Assembly (NCBI RefSeq): GCF_018449795.1
Contig: NZ_JAAVVE010000002.1
Span: 124,001-188,000, forward strand
Origin: Sphingomonas sp. dw_22
Lineage (GTDB): Bacteria; Pseudomonadota; Alphaproteobacteria; Sphingomonadales; Sphingomonadaceae
DNA: 64,000 nucleotides
Direction of reading: 5' to 3'
Shown here: piece by piece, positions 63,768 through 64,000 of the stretch
Numbering within the stretch: position 1 is the stretch's first letter
Layout of the letters: each line of letters begins with the position of its first letter
Translations under genes and position numbers: made by a program
The notes under the pieces: model-generated
The model's input: the letters and a program-made list of their open reading frames with translations, nothing else
What the model was told of the DNA's origin: nothing
The model's database searches: none

Positions 63768-64000
63768 ATGACCACCCCCAAGACTTTCCACGTCAAGTCG
63801 TTCGGTTGCCAGATGAACGTCTATGACGGCGAGCGGATGGGCGAGCTGATGGCCGCGCAGGGCCTGACCGCGACCGCCGACGCCAACGATGCCGATCTCG
63901 TCGTCCTCAATACCTGCCACATCCGCGAAAAGGCGACCGAGAAGGTCTATTCGGACATCGGGCGCCTGCGCAAACATGGCCGCGCGCCGATGATCGCGGT
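63768..64000 (+). CDS. miaB: tRNA 2-methylthio-N6-isopentenyladenosine synthase, 3' end missing
   Basis: The first 77 codons of a radical-SAM methylthiotransferase from the ATG at 63768. The auxiliary-cluster cysteines C14 (SFGCQMN) and C50 (NTCHIREKA) of the N-terminal UPF0004 domain are present. The radical-SAM CxxxCxxC and TRAM domains lie beyond the window. Methylthiolates A37 of UNN-decoding tRNAs. Confidence 0.95.
   Translation, partial: MTTPKTFHVKSFGCQMNVYDGERMGELMAAQGLTATADANDADLVVLNTCHIREKATEKVYSDIGRLRKHGRAPMIA

Overview
The window reads as an ordinary chromosomal stretch from a high-GC alphaproteobacterium, most likely Sphingomonadaceae (Sphingomonas or a close relative). The grounds are a MucR/Ros-type zinc-finger regulator, a PEPxxW-CTERM exported protein, an SUF-only Fe-S operon headed by an Rrf2 regulator, a UbiM-type ubiquinone hydroxylase, short-form HisG, a K+-independent H+-PPase, the infA-maf-RNase E/G-yacG-tRNA-Phe string, and the pairing of cobS/cobT-like, J-domain and bolA genes. 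No prophage, transposase, integrase or CRISPR array is visible. Mobile-looking DNA is limited to short palindromic repeats. The first gene (NAD-glutamate dehydrogenase) and the last (miaB) run off the window.

Layout. 1-3.9 kb: NAD-GDH, then a 39-aa membrane micro-protein. 4.3-10.8 kb: an iron/flavin module made of a PepSY-type membrane protein, a DUF2271 protein carrying the ApbE flavinylation motif DGISGAT, a DUF4198 protein, an ApbE FMN transferase, a Fiu-like TonB receptor and the PiuC/YbiX dioxygenase, with Fur-box-like sites. 10.8-19.5 kb: cobT and cobS separated by a PEP-CTERM gene, an HxlR regulator divergent from a DUF899/VOC/DUF1428 cassette, then J-domain protein and bolA. 19.5-24.2 kb: GST, pirin, thioredoxin-like protein, epoxide-hydrolase-like enzyme, DUF6157 and DUF2332. 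24.3-31.3 kb: hisG-hisD-nusB, an exported HELGH peptidase-like protein behind a tandem TACA-N2-TGTA operator, thiL and hppA. 31.4-39.3 kb: chemoreceptor and DcaP-type porin, then infA-maf-RNase-yacG-tRNA-Phe, a UbiM-like hydroxylase and dinB. 39.3-48.7 kb (minus strand): gpr-greA/B-ybaK, then the SUF operon (regulator, sufB, two small exported proteins, sufC, sufD, sufS, sufT, sufA). 48.7-57.7 kb: AraC regulator, pyrD, gamma-glutamyltransferase, acyl-CoA ligase and M16 peptidase. 57.9-64 kb: LpxO/AspH-type hydroxylase, small membrane protein, nfuA, nitroreductase, tsaB, rimI, mucR, fur, plsC and miaB.

How the parts fit. Iron is the recurring theme: ferric-siderophore uptake with a probable covalent-FMN exported redox step, Fe-S assembly (SUF plus NfuA), Fe-S consumers (MiaB) and Fur. 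The most striking anomaly is tsaB: its frame is intact over about 214 codons and overlaps rimI by ATGA, but an in-frame TAG sits at codon 141 of a gene that is normally essential. Other points worth checking are the tandem BlaI/CopY-type operator with no regulator nearby, tandem 15-bp repeats at the HxlR promoter, a 9-9-9 palindrome in front of the SUF regulator, and several families of intergenic palindromic repeats, one of which supplies the likely ribosome-binding site of hisD.
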